Assembly (NCBI GenBank): GCA_018343915.1
Contig: JABRWF010000006.1
Coordinates: 1,922,001 to 1,986,000 of the forward strand
Origin: Agroathelia rolfsii
Lineage: Eukaryota; Basidiomycota; Agaricomycetes; Amylocorticiales; Amylocorticiaceae
Direction of reading: 5' to 3'
Length of the DNA stretch: 64,000 bases
Shown: piece by piece, positions 55,028 to 64,000 of the stretch
Layout: the number at the start of each line of letters is the position of its first letter
How positions within the stretch are numbered: position 1 is the first letter of the stretch
Program-made: the position numbers and the translations under genes
Notes under the pieces: generated by a model
What the model was told of the DNA's origin: nothing
The model's database searches: none
The model's input: the letters and a program-made list of their open reading frames with translations, nothing else

Positions 55028-55785
55028 ATGGCTTCGAAATTGAACTTGAACGAACGCACCTACATCATGGTCAAGGTACACGTCAGCGATCACTGTTTGC
55101 ACACTATGAAACTCACTAGATCAAAATAAATACCAAATTCACCTATAGCCCGACGGTGTCCAGCGTGGACTCGTTGGTAAGATCATCACCCGTTTTGAGG
55201 AACGCGGCTTCAAGCTTGTTGCTCTCAAGCTCGTCCATGCCAACCAAGCGCACCTTGAGAAGCGTAAGTAGTTTTGCGAGCGAAGTGCTCTTTTTTTACA
55301 GCTCCACAATGGACTCGAAAATGCGTACTGTGCATGATCTGATCACGATTTATTATGAACAACAGATTACGCTGATCTCAGCGACAAGCCCTTCTTCCCT
55401 GGTCTTGTGAAGTACATGGCCTCTGGCCCCGTCGTCGCTATGGTCTGGGAGGGTCTCGATGCCGTCAAGACTGGCCGTGCCATGCTTGGTGCTACCAACC
55501 CTCTCGCATCTGCCCCCGGTATGCTCGTTTAATATTACTACCACGAGTGTATGAGACACAAACTCATGACCAATACAGGCACCATCCGTGGCGACTACGC
55601 GTTAGCTGTTGGCCGCAACATTTGCCACGGTTCTGACAGCGTTGAGAGCGCTAACAAGGAGATTGCTCTGTATGTGTGACCCTTGTCGTTGACTGTTTCT
55701 TGCACTAATTTTTATGCGATATAGCTGGTTCCCTGAGGGCGTCACTCAATACAACCTCAACCAGGCTTCCTGGATCTTTGAGTGA
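55028..55785 (+). CDS. Nucleoside diphosphate kinase
   Basis: NDK moves the gamma phosphate between nucleoside tri- and diphosphates through a phospho-histidine. The start at 55028 gives [16 protein letters not shown], then an intron (donor GTACAC, acceptor CCTATAG) leads to [20 protein letters not shown]. The family blocks are [20 protein letters not shown], the [40 protein letters not shown] and the active site region [20 protein letters not shown]; the catalytic His is in NICHGSDS. The end is NQASWIFE. The protein is about 154 residues, the normal length of the hexameric form; five exons are joined at K|H, PG|T and AL|W. No targeting sequence is seen, so it is cytosolic. Confidence 0.95.
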
Positions 55786-56243
55786 ACAATAACCACCAAA
55801 AAACTTGAATGTATTTAGTACTTAGTAGGGACACGATAGCATATGTCAAATGGGAGATAAAATACGCGTTTCTGATCTGTTGTATAGCTCTACGCTTTTG
55901 TTGAGCGTAGGGCTGTAACGCATGTGTGCTCACTGCTGTTGTTCATTATTTGACGCGTCTCTTGACGTTTTCTTTTCGTAGAACGTGTCACGGCTAAAGC
56001 GTCAAAGTATCGGACGGTCTAAATGAGCGCACGTTCTAAAAAATTCCCAGATAGCATTTGGAACACTGTCAATACGGTATCTGTATGTTCGTTAATCTAC
56101 TTAAGTTACGAAATGTGCCAAATAAAGGAAAATGCCACGTGATGCTCAAATCCGGATCACAATTCAGTGACAAGTTTTTGCACCTCACAAGTTATAACTG
56201 TACACCAGTGTGGGCTCCTTGAGATCCACAACTTTCGTCTATT
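55786..56243. promoter_or_regulatory. eIF3b upstream region with E-box
   Basis: CACGTGAT is at 56136-56143, 108 bases before the eIF3b start codon. The left part is the NDK 3' flank with an inverted TAGCTCTACGC...GCGTAG pattern near 55886. No other gene was seen. Confidence 0.45.
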
Positions 56244-58905
56244 ATGGCATCAAACGGGCACTTAGAAGATGGAATTGACTACTCTGATATTGAACAGAAG
56301 TAATTTTGCCAATAATATCGCCTTTTTTCCTTGTGCCAATCCAACGTGATCTCGTAGATATCAGGTCCAATATGATGACGGCTACGACAAAACTATCATC
56401 GTAGACGGCGTACCCGTTATTGATCGCTCCAAAATCGATAGGTTACTCGCAAAGGTAGCCAAAGATTTTAGCAAGAAGGGGGCGTCGATCAAGCCAGAGA
56501 ATATATTCGTACCATGGGATGACGAAACAGGGAAAAGCAAAGGGCGAGTATCACATTCTTCTCCTGTGCAGTTGGAAATCCTCTAATATTTTTTGCTTAT
56601 AGATATGTTTTCATCGAATTCCGCACGCCAGATGAAGCCAACTTTGCACTACAAGCCATGCATGGCCATGCTTTCGATGCACGCCATCAATTTAAAATCA
56701 ATCGATTTACTGATGCGGAGCTGTACGCTAACATGGACGAGACTTATGTCGAACCGAAAACTGAGGAGTATAAACCCCGGGTGCGAAAAAATGATGATAG
56801 GTGACCGGATTTATCGCTAAATCTCTTTTAGGAACACTTACGAGCTTGGTTGGGAGACCCTCAAGGCCGCGATCAATATGTTACGTATGCTGGAGATATC
56901 GTTGAAATTCACTGGCATGGAAAACCCTCTCAATGTGAAATCGCATATTCATCAAAACCGGTTAGTTGTGCGCCAAAATTCCCATGCCGAACCAAGGAAC
57001 CTAATCCCTTTCCTTTTTATAGCACTGGACAGAGCTCTATGTATCTTGGTCTCCTCAAGGAACCTACATTGCCACTTTGCACAGACAAGGTGTTCGTTTG
57101 TGGGGCGGCAATTCTTGGGATCATCAAGCTCGCTTTGCACACCCATTTGTCAAACTTTTAGATTTCTCTCCTTGCGAGCAGTACGTTGTTACCTGGTCTC
57201 ATGAGCCCATCGTCGTCCCGGAAAGCGCTCCTCAGGGTCCTGAGCACTTCTCACCTGAAGACGAAGGAAACAATATTGCTGTCTGGGACATCAAGACCGG
57301 TAACCTTCTGCGTACATTCCCTACCACCGCTGCGGAGAAGGAGGATCTGCAGACCAAAAAACAAATGCAGTGGCCCGCACTCAAATGGAGTCCCGATGAC
57401 AAGTTTGTCGCGCGCATCACGCCCGGCCAGCAAATCAGTGTTTACGAACTGCCGGGTATGGGTCTTCAGGGCAAGAAGAGTTTAAAGATCGAGGGCGTCG
57501 TTGACTTTGAGTGGAGGCCTCTTGGAGATAAAGACCGCGAAGATGCTGATAAGGAGGCCAAGGCTGAGGCTGCCGGAAAGGGAACAAAGAAGCCCCGAGA
57601 GAATGTGCTCGTATACTGGACACCCGAAGTCTCTAACCAGCCGGCCCGTGTCACGCTCCTATCTTTCCCTGGCCGCAGTGTTCTGCGGCAGAAAAACTTG
57701 TTCAATGTCACGGAGGTGAGTGGACTCGAGCGATGTGACATTGTGCAACTAATGGAACACATTTCTCTAGTGTAAACTGTACTGGCAAAACCAAGGTGAT
57801 TTCCTTTGCGTCAAGGTCGACCGCCACACCAAGACGAAGAAGTCCATTTTTTGCAACTTGGAGATCTTCCGCCTTAGGGAGAAGGACTACCCCGTTGAGG
57901 TTGTCGAGTTGAAAGGCAAGCCATCTATCTAAAGCCATCTATCAAATGTTTTCTGATACCATGCTCAGATACTGTTACCGATTTCGCGTGGGAGCCGAAG
58001 GGTGAACGATTCGCTATCGTCTCCACCAATGACCCCAACTATGGGAGTGGTCCTGGTGTCACAATCAAGACTGATGTCAGCTTTTACCAGCTCGACCGAT
58101 CTAAAAACGACTTTAGATTGCTCAGTAGGTCAAATCCGTTGGTATCAAGTAACTCTTACTAATAGTACTTAGGAGCGCTTTCCTCTCGGACAAGCAACAC
58201 AATTCGGTGGTCCCCTCGGGGCCGCAACGTCGTGCTTGCCACTGTTGGATCTTCATCAAAATCGGAACTTGAGTTCTGGGACCTTGACTTCAACAACGAA
58301 GATCGTCGCGATGGACAAGCGGAGTGGGGCAGTGGCATCCAGCATCTAGGCACAGCCGATCATTATGGTGTGACGGATGTCGAATGGGATCCCTCTGGTC
58401 GTTATCTGGCTACAGCTGCTAGTGCATGGAGGCATACCGTAAGTCTTCCTGCCTTGACAGTCAACCCAAACTCACTTGCATCCTTTTTTTTAAAAAAAAA
58501 AAAAAATCACAGCTGGAAAACGGTTATGCAATTTGGGACTTCAAGGGCACTGAGCTCGAGAAGCACGTCATCGATCGATTCAAGCAATTCCTTTGGCGTC
58601 CCCGCCCACGTTCGTTGTTGACCAAGGATCAACAACGGAACATCCGCAAGAACCTCAAAGAATACAGCAAGGTCTTTGATGAGGAGGATGCCAATATGGA
58701 GACACTTGTCAGTGCAGAGGCCCTCGCTCAGAGGAAGAGGGCTGTCGATGAGTGGAATGCGTGGCGCGCAGCCTGCAAAGCTGAGCTTGCATCACAAGGC
58801 AAGCTTACTAAAAAGGCGGGACCCGTCGAAGAGCAGGACAAGGAAGAGATTGAGGAATGGATTGAAGAGGTTATCGAGACTATTGAGGAAGTGGTAGAGG
58901 AATAG
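56244..58905 (+). CDS. PRT1: Translation initiation factor eIF3 subunit b (Prt1)
   Basis: eIF3b is the scaffold subunit of eIF3 that joins mRNA and initiator tRNA to the 40S subunit. The start at 56244 gives [18 protein letters not shown]; exon 1 ends at 56299. The N-terminal RRM follows ([40 protein letters not shown]), then [14 protein letters not shown]. The WD40-like beta-propeller holds [60 protein letters not shown] and [40 protein letters not shown]. The C-terminal part has [40 protein letters not shown] and [20 protein letters not shown], then [20 protein letters not shown] and [20 protein letters not shown]. The last 90 residues are acidic and helical (eIF3i/g binding). Several introns, one of them near 58441-58511 with a T7A14 run before its acceptor. 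Length is about 740 residues. Confidence 0.95.
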
Positions 58906-59017
58906 TTGCTCTGTTTTCATGCATTCTTTACACTCATTGATAGGTTTTTCGGTCCTTTGAGCTATCAAGAGAGAAAAGACATGTTTCATTTTGTATCGTA
59001 TCTTTGTATCACACGTT

Positions 59018-62000
59018 TTAGTATTTCTCAGATATAACTGTAAGAGCGGGTCAGAACACATGTCAAACCAGGTGGTATCACGGCACTCACTTAAGGTAAC
59101 AAGGGATGACCAGCCCGTGAACGGATGACTAGAAAATATTTCAGCTCGAAACAAAGACTGTAAGAACACGGACATATCATACCTTCTCCGTCCCTCACCG
59201 TTATTGGCATCATATTGTTCCCAAACATAACCCGTACGTTGATATTCCTAATCAAGGCATGAGTAAGTGAGCAAGCCTATCTGAATTTTTGACAAACCTT
59301 GTAAACGTTTTCGATAACGTTCTTGCGAAGCTCCTCATAGATCGTCCTAGCCTTAGCCTGGTATGGGCCTTCTTGAGCAGCGTAGGTCTGTAGAGTGATT
59401 AGTCAAAAACTATCGTACAGAAGCTGGGACACGTAATTACGAACATTGTGCAGGGCCTTCAGGACAAGGTAGTTCATCTGAATCCAAATCGGTCCCTTCC
59501 AGTAGTTCTCTCCTTGACCGTACTCAGGATGAGAAGCAGACAAGCTGCGAATACCATAGGGGGACCATAGGTGTTTAGGATCGTGCAAAAGGTCTAGAAT
59601 AGCATCGACCTGAGGTGCCGATGGGTCCAATAACGAGAGCATCAGAGGGAACAATGAAAGATATCCCTTGTGGCAGACATGTGTGGATTCATCTGAGACA
59701 AAGCGGCTTAATATTTGATACGGGTAATCGAGATTGAATATCTTACCTTCCTCGTCAACTCCGAGGTCGCAGTACATCTTCTCTTCCTCATTCCAGTGCA
59801 AATCTAATGAATTTTGAGTCAGATGTGCCATATGTAATATTCACGCATGAAGGACTTACCATCCAAGTTCTCTAAGATTGCTTGCTCAATCTCCTGGAAG
59901 GTTCGCTCATCTTCCTTCTCTTGGACGTAACCGGCAATCTCCTTCATAGTTCTAGTGAAGAATCCCATCCAGCTCATTAGGTCCAAGTGAAGCTCTCCAG
60001 CATGTGCCGGTCCTCTTGGGTAGTCGTCCATACCACTCGTAAGAACATGTGTCTCACTGCGGCCCCTCCAACGATAAGCTTCAGTGCGAGAACGAGCCGT
60101 ACGGCCGTACTGCTTGATTTGTCCACGCTGCGTGCGACGGAACCAGTCATAATGTTTCTTAAGAGGACGATAAATGGCATTAAGATAATGCATTGCCAGA
60201 TCTGGATGTTCGATGAATTGTGATCCACCCCAAGGAGCGGCAGCTGGAGCAGACAGAGGAATTTGGGCTGAGCCCATGCCAAGCTCCTCTGGGGAGGGTG
60301 CTTGATGGAAGTTACGCAAACGATCAATGTAGGCAGTTACAGCCATTGCTAAGGTAGGTGGGTTGGCGTAGCTGGGCACCTGCGTTTGGAATTCAGGTGG
60401 GACCTATACATAGTGGTCAGGAGACGGAACAGTGAATGAAAGTGCAGGTATTTCCAACCTTGCTACGAGCTTCATCACCAAGAATCTGTTCACGACCAAT
60501 CCATCCATTTTCATCCATGAGGTTAACCCAGCTCCTCAAAATTTGCAATCTAAACGTGGGGTTGTCAATATGTTTCCGAGCATGGTATTACAAAGGAGAC
60601 GCACGAGAGATCATTGTCCCACAACCCGATGTGAGCCAGGTGGAATCCTTCGTCCCTATGGGTTCTTTGAATAATTAAACGCTTAGGCAGTTGAGGACAC
60701 CTTACCAGTAAAAGCCTCTAGGGAAGAAGCTCCTGCTAGGTGTCGCGCTTAACAGCTCCTTGGGGTCAACGAATCTAGCACCTTTGCTCTTAGGCTCAGC
60801 AGCTTCGTCGTCCTCATCCCACTCATAAGCGAAGCCTTCGTCCACGATGGACGATCCATAGAAGTAACCGACGCCACCGAATACACTTGCCGTTAGCTCA
60901 CGAGAGAAGTCTTCCAGCCCTTCCTTATCCAAAAGGAGGCCATCTACGGAAGTAGGGAAGACGTCTTGGAAGTGCTCATCGTAGGATGCCTTGAGCGCCT
61001 CAATACCAGCATCAATGGTAGCAGCTACATATACCAAAACTTGAGGTTATGCGTGTATCACAATCTATCAGCACTTACCACTCAGAGTTTGGCCAACACT
61101 AGCACTTTCAAAAAAGATGTCGAATTGGAATTCACCATCGAACATCTTCTGCACCGCAAATAAATTGCTGTTTGTGTAAACTTCGTCCGGTAGTGACAGG
61201 AGCCATGAAGGGTCTGGAACTCCGGCGTTTGGATCAGTATACTTGCTCAGGATGGGCTGAGCCTTCGTAGCTATAGCCTGCATAATTGTGTCTGAAAAAT
61301 CAAATAAATATGAATTACTTCTAAAAGCCCCAACAATGAATAACACTATACCTTTGGCCTTCCAAACATTATCTGCCGGGACATGAGCGCCAAAGTAATG
61401 CGTCTTGCCAATACGATCAGTGAATGAACTTGAGTGGGGTCCAGTTTCAACATAGTGGTTGTCAGGCCCTGGTTGCCATTAGAGTCACCCGACATCATTC
61501 CTGTTTATTAAGATAGCGTACCATCGACAATGCGAATTTTGAAATCATCCAGCTCAGGTGTTGAGCCGCTGAAAGTCACTTCACCCTCAAAACCCTGTTG
61601 CCCAAGTCAATGGTAAAACAAGATAAACGAAAGGGCTGAACATACGTTTTCATCTTCGTCGTTCTCCAGATCAATACCACCGAGCCCCTCAAGGCCATGA
61701 TACCATACAATTGAGTTACGAGATGGTATATCTATAAGATGTGTGAGTGCATAGCAAATGGAACGCATATAAGCACATACCAGGGTTAATAGGTTTTCCT
61801 TTTATCCTCACAGCCCAGCTGCCACCGTGGTCACCACCCAAGACCTTTAAGAATTCGCTAGTGATTTCCACATTGTTTCGGCTATCCTTAATGACTTGAA
61901 CACCGCCTTGGCGGACATCGTAGGCAGTCCAAGCATATTTATCCAAGTTGTCGCCTTGTTCACACGAGTGTCTGGTCTCTGCGTGTGTTGGGAGATTAGG

Positions 62001-62226
62001 TACATATGCACAACAGAGGGAGCAACAGATACGACATAGACATACGGCCAAATGACATATAGTCCTGGGTGCCAAACCACATGAGCCCAGTCATGAGAGA
62101 GTTTGGAATCCGGGGTCGAAGACCAAAGTAGAGGTTTGGTCGATATGGTCCCCACAAAGCTTCAGGCGGCGAACCGCCCAGAGCCGGTAGGGCCAGAGTA
62201 GATAGTAGCAGCCATCTGAGCTGCAT
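59018..62226 (-). CDS. CWH41: ER glucosidase I (mannosyl-oligosaccharide glucosidase, GH63, Cwh41)
   Basis: Glucosidase I removes the outermost glucose of the Glc3Man9GlcNAc2 N-glycan in the ER. The start at 62226 gives MQLRWLLLSTLALPALGGSP, an N-terminal hydrophobic signal or anchor. The GH63 N-terminal domain begins SPPEALWGPYRPNLYFGLRP and SLMTGLMWFGTQDYMSFGRH. Next come VLGGDHGGSWAVRIKGKPIN, SIVWYHGLEGLGGIDLENDE, GPHSSSFTDRIGKTHYFGAH and DTIMQAIATKAQPILSKYTD. The catalytic half holds SVFGGVGYFYGSSIVDEGFA, PSRSFFPRGFYWDEGFHLAH, GREQILGDEARSKVPPEFQT and ETHVLTSGMDDYPRGPAHAG, LHLDLMSWMGFFTRTMKEIA, and the late block GQGENYWKGPIWIQMNYLVL. It ends HPFTGWSSLVTLIISEKY; a final intron (donor GTGAGT, acceptor CTTACAG) is needed to reach ISEKY. 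It converges on eIF3b with 112 bases between the stops. About 800 residues. Confidence 0.94.
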
Positions 62227-62659
62227 ATTTACCTACAGCAAATGTGGTCGCGTCGTAAAATGCTGAGGTGCTTGTGGGTTAAGCGTAAAGTAGAGTATTC
62301 CAGAGTCCCGCAACGCGACGTGTCTGTCTGTGCAATATGCGTTGGTCAATACTTCCGAAATGTCAGGATGTTGCTTTTACGTCATCACATGCTTGACTAC
62401 CGTTCTCCAACGCTTCGTTTAGATTGTTGTCCAGTAATCATTCAAATATTCAGATGCTGAGTACTAAATATTTGATTACGAGCATTAAAATATTATTCTT
62501 CGGGATTCAATCCCCAGGTGAATTTTAGATTTCTTGAATTCTGATCAAATGCGTGCAAGGTGAACAAGATGGTACTAAGTAATACTGTCAGTGGCCGTCG
62601 TTCGAAGCAGTAATCAAACTGATCCAAGTATCATCAGAAGTGCACGATTTAAATCGCTT
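62227..62659. other. Intergenic stretch between glucosidase I and tRNase Z
   Basis: This is the glucosidase I promoter and the tRNase Z 3' flank. No further gene was seen. Confidence 0.45.
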
Positions 62660-64000
62660 TCAGTCGTCGGGATTATGATATTCTGTATCCACAGAGTCCC
62701 TGTGCCTGAAACCACCTCTTTTGCCTCTGCCCCTCCCACCGGATTTAGGAGGTCTGTTTCGAGGTCCACCTCTGCCTCGATAGCCACCCCTAAATCCTCG
62801 CTGTCCCAAACTCGGACCAGGTATTCCAAGTGCTGAAAGTTGAGATTCGTGCGGATCGTCATTCCCTGACACTGAGATTCGCATAAAGTCTTGTGCTAGC
62901 TCAGCTTCGCCTAGACCCCAGGACTCAGAAGCTTGACGCTGGACTTCATCCAGAAGACGCGTGGGAGAATTTTGATTATAAGGATTGGTATGGAATCTGG
63001 TAGGACGTATGTTAATGGTTCTTATCCGAAATGAAAACGGGTGCTGACCTGGGACTAAGGTGATTCAAGATCAGACGGTGCGCTCCAATTTTGTTTGCAA
63101 ATTCGCCAGCCATTATCTAGATAAAGTTAAGTCAAAACCAAAAAGGCTCATACCAAAAAGTCTCACAGGCGTCGAATGCCCACGTCGAAGAACTTTTTCT
63201 TGCACCAGTGTCTCAGGGCGTCGCTCTGCCAGGATAGGATCAATGCTTAGGGAGAAATATGCATCAGTGGCTTCGTGAATGAGTAGGGAAGTCGATCCAA
63301 TTGGACTCGTGAGTGGTACTAGGGCGGAGGAATCACTTGTATCACCTTGAATAGGAAGGAAAAGGTTTTAAGGATGTATTTGGCTAATATGACAATGCCA
63401 TACCTAGAATTACAATCTTGCGAGATGGGGCGACGGTTTCACGGAAAACATAACCCAGAGAAGGCGCTTGATAGGATTGAGTAAATTGACAGATTAGCTA
63501 CGTACGAGGAGCATACCTCTGTGGACAAGCGGACCAGCATCTATTTTGACGTTATCACCGGTCTCTGTAATATCACGCCACAAACCATCCACATCGCAAA
63601 TTATATCTCGTCCTGGTATCTCACTTTCGTGAGGATCTGGATCTGGCGATATAGCCTGATTTGTCTCTCTGATGCTGAGTAGCTCGTGGACGGTATATTT
63701 GTCCCTAGAGTTCGTCATTGTGGCTTTCATGATGTTGCGCACGAACGCTCTTAGCCCAGGTGGTCCATACAGCTCAATTTTAAGCTAGCAACCTTCTGTT
63801 AGTTGTGATATCATTGGAATTTGATTTTACTCACTTCAGGTTCTTTCACATACTCAGGAGGTAGTAGAAGGTTCCTGAGGAAAGTAATTATACCCATGAT
63901 ATGGTCGGCTAATATGAAGAGGACTTCATCAGAATTTTGTATTGAGATGGATCTTCTCATTACCGTGCATATGGGTTATAAAGATTTTCTTCACGTTCTC
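62660..64000 (-). CDS. tRNase Z (3' tRNA-processing endonuclease), 3' part, with RGG-rich tail
   Basis: tRNase Z removes 3' trailers from tRNA precursors using two zinc ions. The gene begins beyond the right edge. The first visible exon ends KKIFITHMHA and, after an intron (GTAATG...ATATTAG), continues ADHIMGIITFLRNLL, giving the His motif HMHADH for metal binding. Next come PELKIELYGPPGLRAFVRNI, IKIDAGPLVHR-type (KIDAGPLVHR), APSLGYVFRE, PSRKIVILGDTSDS (the conserved GDT), STSLLIHEATDAYFSLSIDP (the LIHEAT block with its metal-binding His/Glu neighbourhood), KVLRRGHSTP (RGHS) and GEFANKIGAHRLILNHLSPR (the final NH-S motif). After PTRLLDEVQRQASESWGLGE comes a tail rich in Arg and Gly (RGGYRGRGGPRNRPPKSGGR). 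All known motifs from HxHxDH on are present. Whether the protein is the short or long form cannot be told here. Confidence 0.9.

Noticed and set aside
1..64000. tRNA, rRNA, snRNA or CRISPR features
   Set aside because: No cloverleaf with B-box, conserved snRNA start or spaced direct repeats was recognised by eye; a covariance-model search would settle this.

Overview
The window is nuclear DNA of a filamentous fungus, most likely a basidiomycete of the mushroom-forming type (Agaricomycotina). Genes are dense and broken by many short introns (mostly about 50-85 nt, GT...AG, often with a CTGAY/CTRAC branch site). Several family members have the form usual in basidiomycetes: a Gds1-type winged-helix regulator, paired secreted double-psi beta-barrel proteins with Ser/Thr-rich tails, and an RRM-plus-PUF protein. 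No rRNA, tRNA, CRISPR array or intact transposon was seen.

Left part (1-12.1 kb): the 3' end of the CAF-1 large subunit (+), a five-exon Spc24 kinetochore gene (-), two tandem paralogous medium-chain quinone-reductase-like oxidoreductases (-), an unrecognised 427-residue protein (-), a mitochondrial RCC1-repeat protein of the Fmp25 type (-), and a small predicted N-myristoylated protein (+).

Middle part (12.1-36 kb): two secreted DPBB/expansin-like proteins (-), the anaphase-promoting-complex subunit Cdc27/Apc3 (+), a long gene-poor stretch, an acidic Pro-rich orphan protein (+), an SRR1-domain protein (-), RNA polymerase I/III subunit AC19/Rpc19 (+), the MCTS1/Tma20 translation factor (-), and the nuclear export receptor exportin-1/CRM1 (-).

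Right part (36-64 kb): a PUF protein with two RRMs (-), a Gds1-like winged-helix protein (-), linker histone H1 (-), a membrane-anchored acyl-CoA-synthetase-like protein with broken catalytic motifs (-), Tel2 of the TTT complex (+), nucleoside diphosphate kinase (+), eIF3b/Prt1 (+), ER glucosidase I (-), and the 3' part of a tRNase Z with an RGG-rich tail (-).

Most genes are core eukaryotic housekeeping genes (chromatin assembly, mitosis, translation, export, N-glycan trimming) and are not an operon-like system. The most notable observations are: (a) valine at the leptomycin-B cysteine position of CRM1; (b) an acyl-CoA-synthetase homologue that has lost the P-loop lysine, the TGD aspartate and the whole C-terminal domain; (c) an RGG tail on tRNase Z; (d) a tandem MDR duplication and a DPBB pair with related architecture; (e) poorly described small or orphan proteins at 11285-12084, 6617-7965 and 24494-25597. 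I did not find a convincing new multi-gene defence or mobile system. Coordinates of intron-containing genes span start codon to stop codon; splice sites were read by eye and checked for frame.
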